From the NCBI GenBank assembly GCA_011322575.1, contig DRMK01000142.1, forward strand, positions 1-7,734: a DNA stretch of 7,734 nt. Direction: 5' to 3'. A program made the translations under genes and the position numbers. This document shows positions 1 through 6,126 of this stretch, piece by piece. The notes beneath the pieces were generated by a model that did no database searches, was not told where the DNA came from, and saw nothing but the letters and a program-made list of their open reading frames with translations. The DNA comes from Gammaproteobacteria bacterium. GTDB taxonomy: Bacteria; Pseudomonadota; Gammaproteobacteria; Thiohalospirales; Thiohalospiraceae. Position 1 is the stretch's first letter; every line of letters starts with the position of its first letter.

Positions 1-471
1 AGCTCCTCCGCGCGCAGCGGCCGGATCTCCGAGCAGTTCATGTTCGTTGATGTGCGGTTCCTGGAGCAGGTTCCTCCCGGTCTGCTGGAACCCGGGATCC
101 GTGGGGGAGAGGTGGTCTATTTCCACAACGATGCGCGGGATGGACAGCAGGAGCAGACGGGGGATGCCGGCTGGTACGCCACCCGGCTGCCACAGGGGTT
201 CGAGTTGAGCATGCATCGCCGCTACTCTTCCGGGCAGAACGGAGGGGCGATGGAACAGCTGGTCTATTCGGATGGCCTCACCTCGGTATCGGTGTTCATC
301 GAGCGACTCGGGTCGCGTGGCGAGCCGTTGCAGGGCAGCTCCAGCCTGGGAGCCGTCAACGCCTTTGGCACTACCAACGACCAGTACCAGGTGATCGCAC
401 TTGGCGAGGTGCCTGCCGAGACGGTGCGCAGGATTGCAACCTCCATGCAGAGGCGCGCCGGGCATGATTGA
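1..471 (+). CDS. rseB: RseB/MucB, sigma-E regulatory periplasmic protein (5' end outside window)
   Basis: The reading frame is open from base 1 and ends at TGA 469-471, giving the last 156 residues of a protein whose family members are about 320 aa. The visible part is the end of the lipoprotein-like large domain and the small C-terminal MucB/RseB domain. Family-like segments are EQLVYSDGLTSVSVFIE, the GAVNAFG stretch and the closing GEVPAETVRRIATSMQ helix. RseB is known to bind the periplasmic part of the anti-sigma factor RseA and shield it from DegS cleavage until lipid or LPS signals release it; the C-terminal domain makes much of that contact. ATG 40 is an internal methionine, not the start. 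The identification is supported by the next genes, rseC and mucD, in the order usual for the rpoE-rse/algU-muc operon. The stop overlaps the rseC start by 8 bases. Confidence 0.93.
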   Translation, partial: SSSARSGRISEQFMFVDVRFLEQVPPGLLEPGIRGGEVVYFHNDARDGQQEQTGDAGWYATRLPQGFELSMHRRYSSGQNGGAMEQLVYSDGLTSVSVFIERLGSRGEPLQGSSSLGAVNAFGTTNDQYQVIALGEVPAETVRRIATSMQRRAGHD

Positions 472-955
472 GGAACGGGCTATCGTCGAACGGACCGGAG
501 AAGGGGTCGCCTGGGTGCGCACCGGGCGCAAGAGCGCATGTAGTGGCTGTTCGCTCAACAAGGGTTGTGGCGTTTCGGTGCTGGAGCGTATGCTGGGCGA
601 ACGCAGCACCACGTTGCGGGTGGTGGATCCCGTGTCCGTCCGGCGTGGCGACGAGGTGGTCATCGGTATCGATGAGCAGGCCCTGGTGAGGGGTTCGCTG
701 GCGGTGTATATCGTGCCGCTGGTAGCGATGATACTGTCCGCGGTTGCCGGCTCCACGCTGTTGGCGCCGGGGCTCGGGCTGCCTGCCGAGGGCAGCAGTA
801 TTGTCGCGGGTCTGCTGGGACTGGCTGGCGGGCTGCTCTGGCTGTCCCGCTTTTCACGCAGAATCGGGCGCGATGCGCGCTATCGGCCGATCATTTTGCG
901 CAAGGTGCAACAAGCCCCCACCGCGGGGCGGTATATTCCTGTTGTCAGGATCTGA
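464..955 (+). CDS. rseC: RseC/MucC-family inner-membrane protein (SoxR-reducing-system RseC family)
   Basis: This is a 163-residue protein. The start is ATG 464, which gives MIEERAIVER, the usual RseC opening; the in-frame ATG at 401 would add 21 residues unlike the family and a large overlap with rseB. Seen directly: a cysteine cluster C26-x2-C29-x5-C35 with the same spacing as I recall for E. coli RseC, a hydrophilic domain to about residue 75, a first membrane segment around 78-101, a second around 110-127, and a basic tail. Cytoplasmic N- and C-termini are inferred from this layout. The family has a positive effect on sigma-E activity in E. coli and on alginate regulation in Pseudomonas, and is linked to reduction of SoxR through the Rsx/Rnf-type complex. 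The biochemical role is not settled. The gene overlaps rseB by 8 bases (ATGATTGA), so translation is probably coupled. Its upstream Shine-Dalgarno is weak (AGAGG around 449-453). Confidence 0.92.
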   Translation: MIEERAIVERTGEGVAWVRTGRKSACSGCSLNKGCGVSVLERMLGERSTTLRVVDPVSVRRGDEVVIGIDEQALVRGSLAVYIVPLVAMILSAVAGSTLLAPGLGLPAEGSSIVAGLLGLAGGLLWLSRFSRRIGRDARYRPIILRKVQQAPTAGRYIPVVRI

Positions 956-994
956 TCTTATTTCAACATTTCAACTGGATAGCGTAGGTAATAG
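956..994 (+). other. Short AT-rich rseC-mucD spacer with TTTCAAC direct repeat
   Basis: This 39-bp spacer is clearly richer in A and T than the flanking genes. It contains two TTTCAAC copies (961-967 and 969-975) in an 8-base period. A weak Shine-Dalgarno (AGG at 986-988) lies six bases before the mucD ATG. I see no acceptable sigma-70 promoter. TCTGA at 951-955 resembles a sigma-E -10 element but has no GGAAC-type -35 at the right distance. A ribosome-access role for the unstructured, AT-rich leader is inference. Confidence 0.4.
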
Positions 995-2437
995 ATGAAA
1001 GTCATGAAAAATGTCAGGCCCGTTCGTGGCCATCTCCTCTCTACCCTGGCGATTGGCCTGGTTCTGTTTTGTGCCGGAGCATGGGCAGCCGATCTGCCGG
1101 ACTTTACGGGCCTGGTTGAGAGCAACTCCCCGGTGGTGGTGAACATCAGCACCACGCAGAAGATAAAGCGCGAGCATCCCGCGCTGCCGCCGGGGATGGA
1201 GATCCCCAAGGAGGGGCCGTTTGGCGATCTGTTCCGGCACTTCTTCGGAGAGGAGGGAGAAGGGAGAAGTTTCGACAGCCAGTCACTGGGATCCGGGTTT
1301 ATCGTCTCCAGCGACGGCTACATTCTCACCAACAACCATGTGGGGGATCACGCCGACGAGATCATCGTCAAGTTCAGCGATCGGCGGGAGCTGAAAGCCA
1401 GTCTGGTGGGGCATGACAAGCGCAGCGATATAGCATTGCTGAAGGTGGATGCCACTGATCTGCCGGTAGCCAGGATAGGCCGCTCCGGCGAGCTCAAGGT
1501 GGGGGAGTGGGTGCTGGCCATCGGCTCGCCATTCGGGTTCGAACAGTCGGTATCGGTGGGGGTGGTGAGCGCAATCGGGCGCGCCCTGCCCAGCGAGAAC
1601 TACGTACCGTTCATCCAGACCGACGTGGCCATAAACCCCGGTAACTCGGGTGGTCCCCTGTTCAACATGGATGGCGAGGTGGTGGGGATCAACTCCCAGA
1701 TTTACAGCCGTACCGGGGGGTTCATGGGGCTGTCGTTTGCCATTCCCATCGATATGGCCATGGATGTAATGGAGCAGCTCAAGAGCAAGGGATCGGTATC
1801 ACGCGGCTGGCTGGGGGTGCTGATCCAAAACGTGACGCGCGACCTCGCGGAGTCCTTCGGCATGGAGAAGCCGATGGGCGCCCTGATCTCGCGGGTGCTG
1901 CCGGACAGCCCGGCGGCGCGCGCCGGTCTGGAGGTGGGCGACATAATCGTGGAGTTCAACGGCAGGAAAATCTACTACTCGTCGGATCTGCCGCCGTTGG
2001 TGGGGCGTGTCCGTCCGGGCAGCACGGCCACCCTCAAGGTGGTGCGCAATGGTAAGACCATCACCAAAAAGGTGGATATCGAGGAGCTGCCCGGCGAAGA
2101 GGAGCTGGAACTCTCATCCACAGAGCCTTCGTCACGCATCGAAAACCGCCTCAAGGCGGTGATCGCCAACCTGAGCGACGAGCAGCGCAAGGAGATGAAG
2201 CTGGAGGGTCAGGGTGGCGTGCTGGTCAAGAAAATTCAGGATGGCCCGGCGCAGCGGGCCGGCCTGCGCCCCGGCGACGTTATCCTGCGCATCGACAACA
2301 GGGCGGTGAAAGATACGGCGCAGCTCAAGGAGATCCTGGCCAAGCTGCCGGCTGACAAGGCGGTTCCGCTGCTGGTGCAGCGCGGTGGCAGCCCCCTGTT
2401 CCTGGCCCTTACCTTGCCCGGTGACGATAAAGAGTAG
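995..2437 (+). CDS. mucD: MucD/DegP-type periplasmic serine endoprotease (HtrA family, Do-like)
   Basis: This 480-residue protein matches the usual DegP/MucD length of about 474. Residues 1-31 form a Sec signal peptide: basic start, hydrophobic core LAIGLVLFCAGAWA, likely cleavage AWA|AD after residue 31. The trypsin-like domain carries the catalytic triad H115 (TNNHV), D145 (RSDIALLKVD) and S218 (NPGNSGGPLF). PDZ1 starts near 269 (SRGWLGVLIQ) and runs to about 360; PDZ2 covers about 405-475 (GVLVKKIQDGPAQRAGLRPGD). The family degrades or refolds misfolded envelope proteins. In Pseudomonas, MucD dampens AlgU/sigma-E activation, which fits its place directly after rseB-rseC. The start is ATG 995, with AGG six bases upstream; ATG 1004 is an in-frame alternative that would still leave a working signal peptide. 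Position 117, after the catalytic HV, is Gly where V or I is common. C26 in the signal peptide is not in a lipobox, so this is not a lipoprotein. Confidence 0.96.
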   Translation: MKVMKNVRPVRGHLLSTLAIGLVLFCAGAWAADLPDFTGLVESNSPVVVNISTTQKIKREHPALPPGMEIPKEGPFGDLFRHFFGEEGEGRSFDSQSLGSGFIVSSDGYILTNNHVGDHADEIIVKFSDRRELKASLVGHDKRSDIALLKVDATDLPVARIGRSGELKVGEWVLAIGSPFGFEQSVSVGVVSAIGRALPSENYVPFIQTDVAINPGNSGGPLFNMDGEVVGINSQIYSRTGGFMGLSFAIPIDMAMDVMEQLKSKGSVSRGWLGVLIQNVTRDLAESFGMEKPMGALISRVLPDSPAARAGLEVGDIIVEFNGRKIYYSSDLPPLVGRVRPGSTATLKVVRNGKTITKKVDIEELPGEEELELSSTEPSSRIENRLKAVIANLSDEQRKEMKLEGQGGVLVKKIQDGPAQRAGLRPGDVILRIDNRAVKDTAQLKEILAKLPADKAVPLLVQRGGSPLFLALTLPGDDKE

Positions 2438-2440
2438 CCG

Positions 2441-2677
2441 GTGGAACTGACGCTCTATACCCGCAGCTACTGTCACCTGTGTGAGGACATGCACCGTGCG
2501 CTGCTGCCCTTTCAGCAGCGCTACGGTTTTGCCTTGGAGTTGGTGGATGTGGACAGCGATCCCGGACTCGAGCAGCGTTTTGACGAGCTGGTTCCAGTGC
2601 TGATGGCCGGAGAGGAGGAGATCTGCCACCACTTTCTGGACGAGGATGCCCTGGCTCGCCATTTCAGTCGGCGATGA
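2441..2677 (+). CDS. Glutaredoxin-like small thiol-redox protein (DUF836/Glutaredox-like family)
   Basis: This 78-residue protein has a GTG start three bases after the mucD stop. An AAAGAG-type ribosome-binding site sits at the end of mucD (about 2429-2434). Seen directly: a beta-strand LTLYTR followed by the redox motif Y10-C11-H-L-C14, an amphipathic helix, a second strand ALELVDVDSD, and a VPV turn with the cis-proline at P52 typical of the thioredoxin fold. A third cysteine is at C62. The motif and size fit the short glutaredoxin-like family PF05768 better than classical GrxA/GrxC. These proteins are predicted cytoplasmic (no signal peptide) and presumably reduce disulfides or mixed thiols; the substrate is unknown. 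Its tight link to mucD implies co-transcription with the envelope-stress genes. The RseC cysteine cluster two genes upstream makes a redox link possible, but this is inference only. Confidence 0.85.
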   Translation: MELTLYTRSYCHLCEDMHRALLPFQQRYGFALELVDVDSDPGLEQRFDELVPVLMAGEEEICHHFLDEDALARHFSRR

Positions 2678-2707
2678 GGTTCAGGTAAAATCGGCCGGGG
2701 TTTTTTT
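2649..2707 (+). terminator. Possible intrinsic terminator or attenuator after the glutaredoxin-like gene
   Basis: A run of seven T (2701-2707) directly follows GCCGGGG (2694-2700). That segment can pair with CCCTGGC at 2649-2655 (seven pairs, one of them G-U). Between the arms, CGCC 2657-2660 can pair with GGCG 2670-2673 as a small inner hairpin. The left arm lies inside the coding sequence, so a translating ribosome would interfere with folding. The loop is also much longer than in a standard terminator. No compact stem-loop is present next to the T run, so this remains a weak call. Confidence 0.3.
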
Positions 2708-2835
2708 CTCTGATTCGTGTGGGTGCTCTATACCGTGGATATCCGGGGTTTTCGCCAGATCATTGCGCGTTGTCTGTTTCGATTCAGGAAAGATCCATCG
2801 ACCGTATGCACAAGCTCCTTTGGTGAGGCCGGTTG
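2678..2835 (+). other. Intergenic region between the envelope-stress module and lepA
   Basis: This 158-bp stretch is the only long gap in the window and no convincing gene covers it. It holds the T7 run (2701-2707), two copies of CCGGGGTTTT (2695-2704 and 2743-2752), and an imperfect 18-bp dyad at 2732-2749 centred on GGATATCC. The lepA ribosome-binding site is GGTGAGG at 2822-2828. Promoter candidates are weak. TGGATA (2736-2741) with GATCAT (2758-2763) at 16-bp spacing matches 4/6 and 4/6. TAAAAT at 2686-2691 matches 5/6 as a -10 but has only a poor -35 (TTCAGT). A promoter or regulated leader for lepA is plausible from the position, not shown by the sequence. Confidence 0.5.
2732..2749. 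promoter_or_regulatory. Imperfect dyad, operator-like site upstream of lepA
   Basis: The arms ACCGTGGAT (2732-2740) and ATCCGGGGT (2741-2749) are reverse complements at seven of nine positions, with a perfect GGATATCC core (2737-2744). There is no spacer between arms, so it would act as a DNA-level dyad and not an RNA hairpin. It overlaps the weak -35-like TGGATA. No known regulator site is recognised, and chance occurrence is possible. Confidence 0.2.
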
Positions 2836-4638
2836 ATGAGTGAGCTGGGCAACATACGCAATTTCTCCATCATCGCCCATATCGATCACGGCAAGTCCAC
2901 GCTGGCGGACCGGATCATCCAGCTTTGCGGCGGCCTCAGCGAGCGGGAGATGGAGGCGCAGGTGCTCGACTCCATGGATCTGGAGCGGGAGCGCGGCATC
3001 ACCATCAAGGCGCAGAGCGTTACCCTCGAGTACCAGGCGGCGGACGGGCGCAAATACCAGCTCAACTTCATTGATACGCCGGGGCATGTGGATTTCTCCT
3101 ACGAGGTATCCCGCTCCCTGGCGGCCTGCGAAGGGGCGCTGCTGGTGGTGGATGCCTCCCAGGGGGTGGAGGCGCAGAGCGTGGCCAACTGCTATACCGC
3201 CATCGAGCAGGGGCTGGAGGTGCTTCCGGTGCTCAACAAGATCGATCTGCCGGCCGCGGATCCGGAGCGGGTAGGTCGGGAGATAGAGGATATAATAGGT
3301 ATCGAGGCCCGGGATGCCCCCAGGGTGAGCGCCAAGACCGGCGCCGGGGTGGCGGAGCTGCTGGAGCTGCTGGTGGAGCGGATCCCGCCTCCGGAAGGGG
3401 ATCGTGGCGGGGCGCTGCAGGCCCTGATTATCGACTCCTGGTTCGACAACTACCTGGGGGTGGTCTCCCTGGTGCGCATCAAGCACGGCGTGTTGCGCAG
3501 GAAGGAGAAGATTACCGTGATGTCCACCGGGCAGAGCTACCATGTGGATCGGCTGGGGATCTTCTCGCCCAGAATGCAGGATACCGAACAGCTGCGGGCG
3601 GGAGAGGTCGGCTATGTGATTGCCGGCATCAAGGAGATCGAGGGGGCGCCGGTGGGTGATACCCTCACTCATGCCGCCCGCCCGGCGGCGGGGCCGCTGC
3701 CCGGATTTCAGGAGATCAAGCCGCGCGTGTTCGCCGGCCTGTTTCCGGTCAGCTCCGACGATTATGAGGATCTGCGCGATGCGCTGGCCAAGCTGCGCCT
3801 GAACGACTCATCCCTGTTCTACGAACCGGAGACCTCCCAGGCGCTGGGTTTCGGCTTTCGCTGCGGTTTTCTGGGCATGCTGCACATGGAGATCGTGCAG
3901 GAGCGGCTGGAACGGGAGTACAATCTGGACCTGATTACCACGGCGCCCACGGTGGTGTACGAGGTACTCACCAGCAAGGGTGAAATCGTATATGTGGACA
4001 ATCCGGCGCGGCTGCCTGCCGCCAACCTGCTGCAGGAGATCCGCGAGCCTGTCATCAGCGCCACCATCCTGGTGCCGCAGGAGTATGTCGGAAACGTAAT
4101 CACCCTCTGCATCGAGAAGCGCGGGGTGCAGAGGAACATGCAGTATCTGGGGAATCAGGTATCCTTGCAGTACGAGCTGCCGCTGAACGAGGTGGTGCTG
4201 GATTTCTTCGACCGTCTGAAGTCGGTTAGTCGCGGTTACGCTTCTCTGGACTACGAGTTCCTGCGCTTTCAGCCGGCGGATCTGGTGAAGATGGACATGC
4301 TGATCAACGGCGAGGTGGTGGACGCGCTGGCGCTGATCACCCACCGGGACCAGGCCCAGAGCCGTGGCCGCGAGCTGGTGGAAAGGATGAAGGAGCTGAT
4401 CCCGCGCCAGATGTTCGACGTGGCCATCCAGGCGGCCATAGGTAGCAAGATCATAGCGCGCAGCAACGTCAAGGCGCTGCGCAAGAATGTCACCGCCAAG
4501 TGTTACGGTGGCGACATAACCCGCAAGCGCAAGCTGCTGGAGAAGCAGAAGGCGGGCAAGAAGCGCATGAAGCAGGTGGGCAGCGTGGAGATCCCGCAGT
4601 CCGCCTTTCTGGCGGTACTCGATACAGGTAACAAGTAG
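2836..4638 (+). CDS. lepA: LepA / elongation factor 4, ribosome-associated translational GTPase
   Basis: This 600-residue protein is full length for the family (E. coli about 599). ATG 2836 gives MSELGNIRNFSIIAHIDHGKST and has GGTGAGG seven bases upstream; an adjoining TTG at 2833 would add one residue and is less likely. GTPase motifs: G1 at residues 14-22 (AHIDHGKST), the RERGITI switch I region, G3 DTPGH at 80-84 with the catalytic-type H84, G4 NKID at 134-137, G5 SAK at 165-167. Domain II, the EF-G-like domains III and V, and the LepA-specific C-terminal domain follow, with the conserved GGDITRKRKLLEKQKAGKKR near the end. It lacks EF-G domain IV, as expected. The family acts on the ribosome in the cytoplasm; roles in back-translocation and 30S biogenesis or initiation have been proposed. 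It is the first gene after the 158-bp gap and its stop shares a base with the lepB start (TAGTG). Confidence 0.98.
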   Translation: MSELGNIRNFSIIAHIDHGKSTLADRIIQLCGGLSEREMEAQVLDSMDLERERGITIKAQSVTLEYQAADGRKYQLNFIDTPGHVDFSYEVSRSLAACEGALLVVDASQGVEAQSVANCYTAIEQGLEVLPVLNKIDLPAADPERVGREIEDIIGIEARDAPRVSAKTGAGVAELLELLVERIPPPEGDRGGALQALIIDSWFDNYLGVVSLVRIKHGVLRRKEKITVMSTGQSYHVDRLGIFSPRMQDTEQLRAGEVGYVIAGIKEIEGAPVGDTLTHAARPAAGPLPGFQEIKPRVFAGLFPVSSDDYEDLRDALAKLRLNDSSLFYEPETSQALGFGFRCGFLGMLHMEIVQERLEREYNLDLITTAPTVVYEVLTSKGEIVYVDNPARLPAANLLQEIREPVISATILVPQEYVGNVITLCIEKRGVQRNMQYLGNQVSLQYELPLNEVVLDFFDRLKSVSRGYASLDYEFLRFQPADLVKMDMLINGEVVDALALITHRDQAQSRGRELVERMKELIPRQMFDVAIQAAIGSKIIARSNVKALRKNVTAKCYGGDITRKRKLLEKQKAGKKRMKQVGSVEIPQSAFLAVLDTGNK

Positions 4639-5450
4639 TGGACATAAACTTTCCTGCAATACTGGTGCTGGCGACCTTCGTCACCGGCGTGATCTGGGCG
4701 CTGGATGCGCTGATCTTTGCGCCCCGGCGCCGTGCGGTACTGGTTCCGTCTGGCGGAGCGGAGGTCTCTTCCGGGCAGCAGGAGAAGGTTCCGCTGCTGG
4801 TGGAGTACTCCAAATCCTTTTTCCCCATCATACTTGCCGTGCTGCTGCTGCGCTCCTTTCTGGTGGAGCCGTTCCGCATCCCGTCCGGTTCCATGATGCC
4901 CACCCTGCTGGTGGGGGATTTTATCCTGGTAAACAAGTTCTCCTACGGACTGCGGCTGCCGGTGCTGAACACCAAGATTGTGGAGATTGGCGAGCCGCAG
5001 CGGGGCGACATTGCCGTGTTTCGCTACCCGGAGAATCCGAGCATCGACTATATCAAGCGGATCATTGGCGTGCCGGGCGACCATATCCGCTATGTGGACA
5101 AGAAACTCTATGTAAACGGCAAGCTGATCCCCAGGGAACCGGTGGGCAAGTATGTGGCCGGCGGCGCCAGCGCCAGCATGAGCGGTGCGATGCGCTATCG
5201 GGAAACCATCGGCGGCGTCACCCATGACATCCTGCTGCGCGAAAACGGCTTCCGCCGGGACTTCGAGTACACCGTCCCGGAGGGTCAGTATTTCGTCCTG
5301 GGGGACAATCGGGACAACAGCCGGGACAGCCGCTTCTGGGGAACGGTGCCGGAAGGTAATCTGGTGGGCAAGGCATTCTTCGTCTGGATGAACTGGGATC
5401 CGGTAGATGGCGGAATTACCTGGAGCAGAATTGGCACCGTCGTCGAATAG
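4638..5450 (+). CDS. lepB: Signal peptidase I (leader peptidase)
   Basis: This 270-residue inner-membrane protease has a GTG start at 4638 that overlaps the last base of the lepA stop. Two membrane segments are visible, about residues 5-27 and 59-76, with a short basic and polar loop between them (RRR at 30-32). The catalytic domain is periplasmic. Family boxes: IPSGSMMPTL with nucleophile S85, YIKRIIG with general-base K140, and GDNRDNSRDSRFWG at 222-235. The Ser-Lys dyad removes signal peptides from Sec- and Tat-exported proteins at the outer face of the inner membrane; MucD, encoded upstream, is a likely substrate. It is shorter than E. coli LepB (324 aa) but has all catalytic boxes, so it appears intact. 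The upstream Shine-Dalgarno is poor (AGGTAA about 4626-4631), which suggests translation coupled to lepA. The 3' end overlaps the annotated rnc start by 44 bases. Confidence 0.97.
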   Translation: MDINFPAILVLATFVTGVIWALDALIFAPRRRAVLVPSGGAEVSSGQQEKVPLLVEYSKSFFPIILAVLLLRSFLVEPFRIPSGSMMPTLLVGDFILVNKFSYGLRLPVLNTKIVEIGEPQRGDIAVFRYPENPSIDYIKRIIGVPGDHIRYVDKKLYVNGKLIPREPVGKYVAGGASASMSGAMRYRETIGGVTHDILLRENGFRRDFEYTVPEGQYFVLGDNRDNSRDSRFWGTVPEGNLVGKAFFVWMNWDPVDGGITWSRIGTVVE

Positions 5451-6126
5451 TAGCGGTTTGCAGCGTCTTTGCCAGGCACTGGGGTACGAGTTTCGGGAGC
5501 AGGGTCTGCTGGAGATGGCGCTCACCCATCGCAGCGCGGCGGGAAAGAACTACGAGCGGCTCGAGTTCCTGGGTGACGCAGTGCTCGACCATGTGATCAG
5601 CCATGAGCTATACCACCGCTATCCACGCAGCAATGAAGGAGAGCTGAGCCGGCTGCGCTCCACCCTGGTCAACCGGGAGATGCTGGCAAGCATAGCGCAG
5701 CGCATCGCCATCGGGGAGCACCTCAAGCTGGGGCAGGGGGAGCTGAAGAGCGGCGGTTTCCGGCGCAGCTCCATCCTGGCCGACGCGCTGGAGGCCATTT
5801 TCGGCGCCATCAGCCTGGATAGCGGCTTTCCCCGGGCTCGGGAGGTGATCCTGCGTCTCTACCAGCCCTGCTTCGAGGAGCTGCCGGAGCTGGATCAGCT
5901 GAAGGATCCCAAGACCCGGCTGCAGGAGTTTCTGCAGGCGCGCCGGCTGTCCCCGCCCTCCTACAGCATCGTTCGCGAAGAGGGCAGCAAGCACGCCCGG
6001 ATCTATGTGGTGGAGTGCGAAAGCCCGGCTCTGCCGGAGCGTGTGGAGGGAAGAGGCAGCAGCCGCCGCAAGGCGGAGCAGGCCGCAGCGCGGGAGGCCT
6101 TCCGGATCCTGGCCGGACATGAGTGA
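5407..6126 (+). CDS. rnc: Ribonuclease III
   Basis: This 239-residue protein has the RNase III domain then a double-stranded-RNA-binding domain from about residue 166 (KDPKTRLQEFLQ) to the end (SSRRKAEQAAAREAF). Signature ERLEFLGDAVL includes E50, E53 and D57, and ILADALEA supplies D126 and E129; by family alignment these are the Mg2+-binding and catalytic residues (E38, E41, D45, D114 and E117 in E. coli). The enzyme cleaves long dsRNA, including the stems around 16S and 23S rRNA. The start is uncertain. ATG 5407 gives a 44-base overlap with lepB and has no clear Shine-Dalgarno. TTG 5431 has GGAG (5422-5425) at five-base spacing and would give 231 aa, closer to the E. coli length of 226. ATG is kept here as the commoner start codon. 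No room exists for an E. coli-style rnc leader hairpin outside lepB coding sequence. Confidence 0.97.
   Translation: MAELPGAELAPSSNSSGLQRLCQALGYEFREQGLLEMALTHRSAAGKNYERLEFLGDAVLDHVISHELYHRYPRSNEGELSRLRSTLVNREMLASIAQRIAIGEHLKLGQGELKSGGFRRSSILADALEAIFGAISLDSGFPRAREVILRLYQPCFEELPELDQLKDPKTRLQEFLQARRLSPPSYSIVREEGSKHARIYVVECESPALPERVEGRGSSRRKAEQAAAREAFRILAGHE

Noticed and set aside
914..929. GCCCC/GGGGC hairpin near the end of rseC
   Set aside because: The stem is only five pairs, lies in coding sequence and has no T run after it, so it is not a terminator.
951..955. TCTGA resembling a sigma-E -10 element just before mucD
   Set aside because: No GGAAC-like -35 lies at the required distance upstream; TCTGA here is the rseC stop context.
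1064..1090. Possible lipoprotein signal in MucD because of C26
   Set aside because: The residues before the cysteine are VLF, not a lipobox; AWA|AD five residues later is a good signal peptidase I site.
2646..2843. Small 65-codon plus-strand frame across the mucD-lepA gap
   Set aside because: It starts inside the glutaredoxin-like gene and ends inside lepA, has no Shine-Dalgarno and no recognisable protein features.
2728..4659. Minus-strand open frames of 314 and 283 codons opposite lepA
   Set aside because: Both are shadows of lepA codon structure with no family-like motif and no separate ribosome-binding site or context.
5340..5364. GGAAC followed by TCTGG in lepB as a possible sigma-E promoter for rnc
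   Set aside because: The spacing is 15 bases, too short for GGAAC to TCTGA, and the sequence encodes the conserved LepB region after box E.
4503..5525. Long open frame of 340 codons on the minus strand opposite lepA-lepB-rnc
   Set aside because: It is antisense to three certain genes, low in recognisable domains and rich in R, H, Q and P. This is the usual shadow of GC-rich codon use.
6005..6118. Upstream extension of era by 38 codons
   Set aside because: The extension lies wholly in rnc, is arginine-rich and unlike Era; ATG 6119 gives the exact family length.
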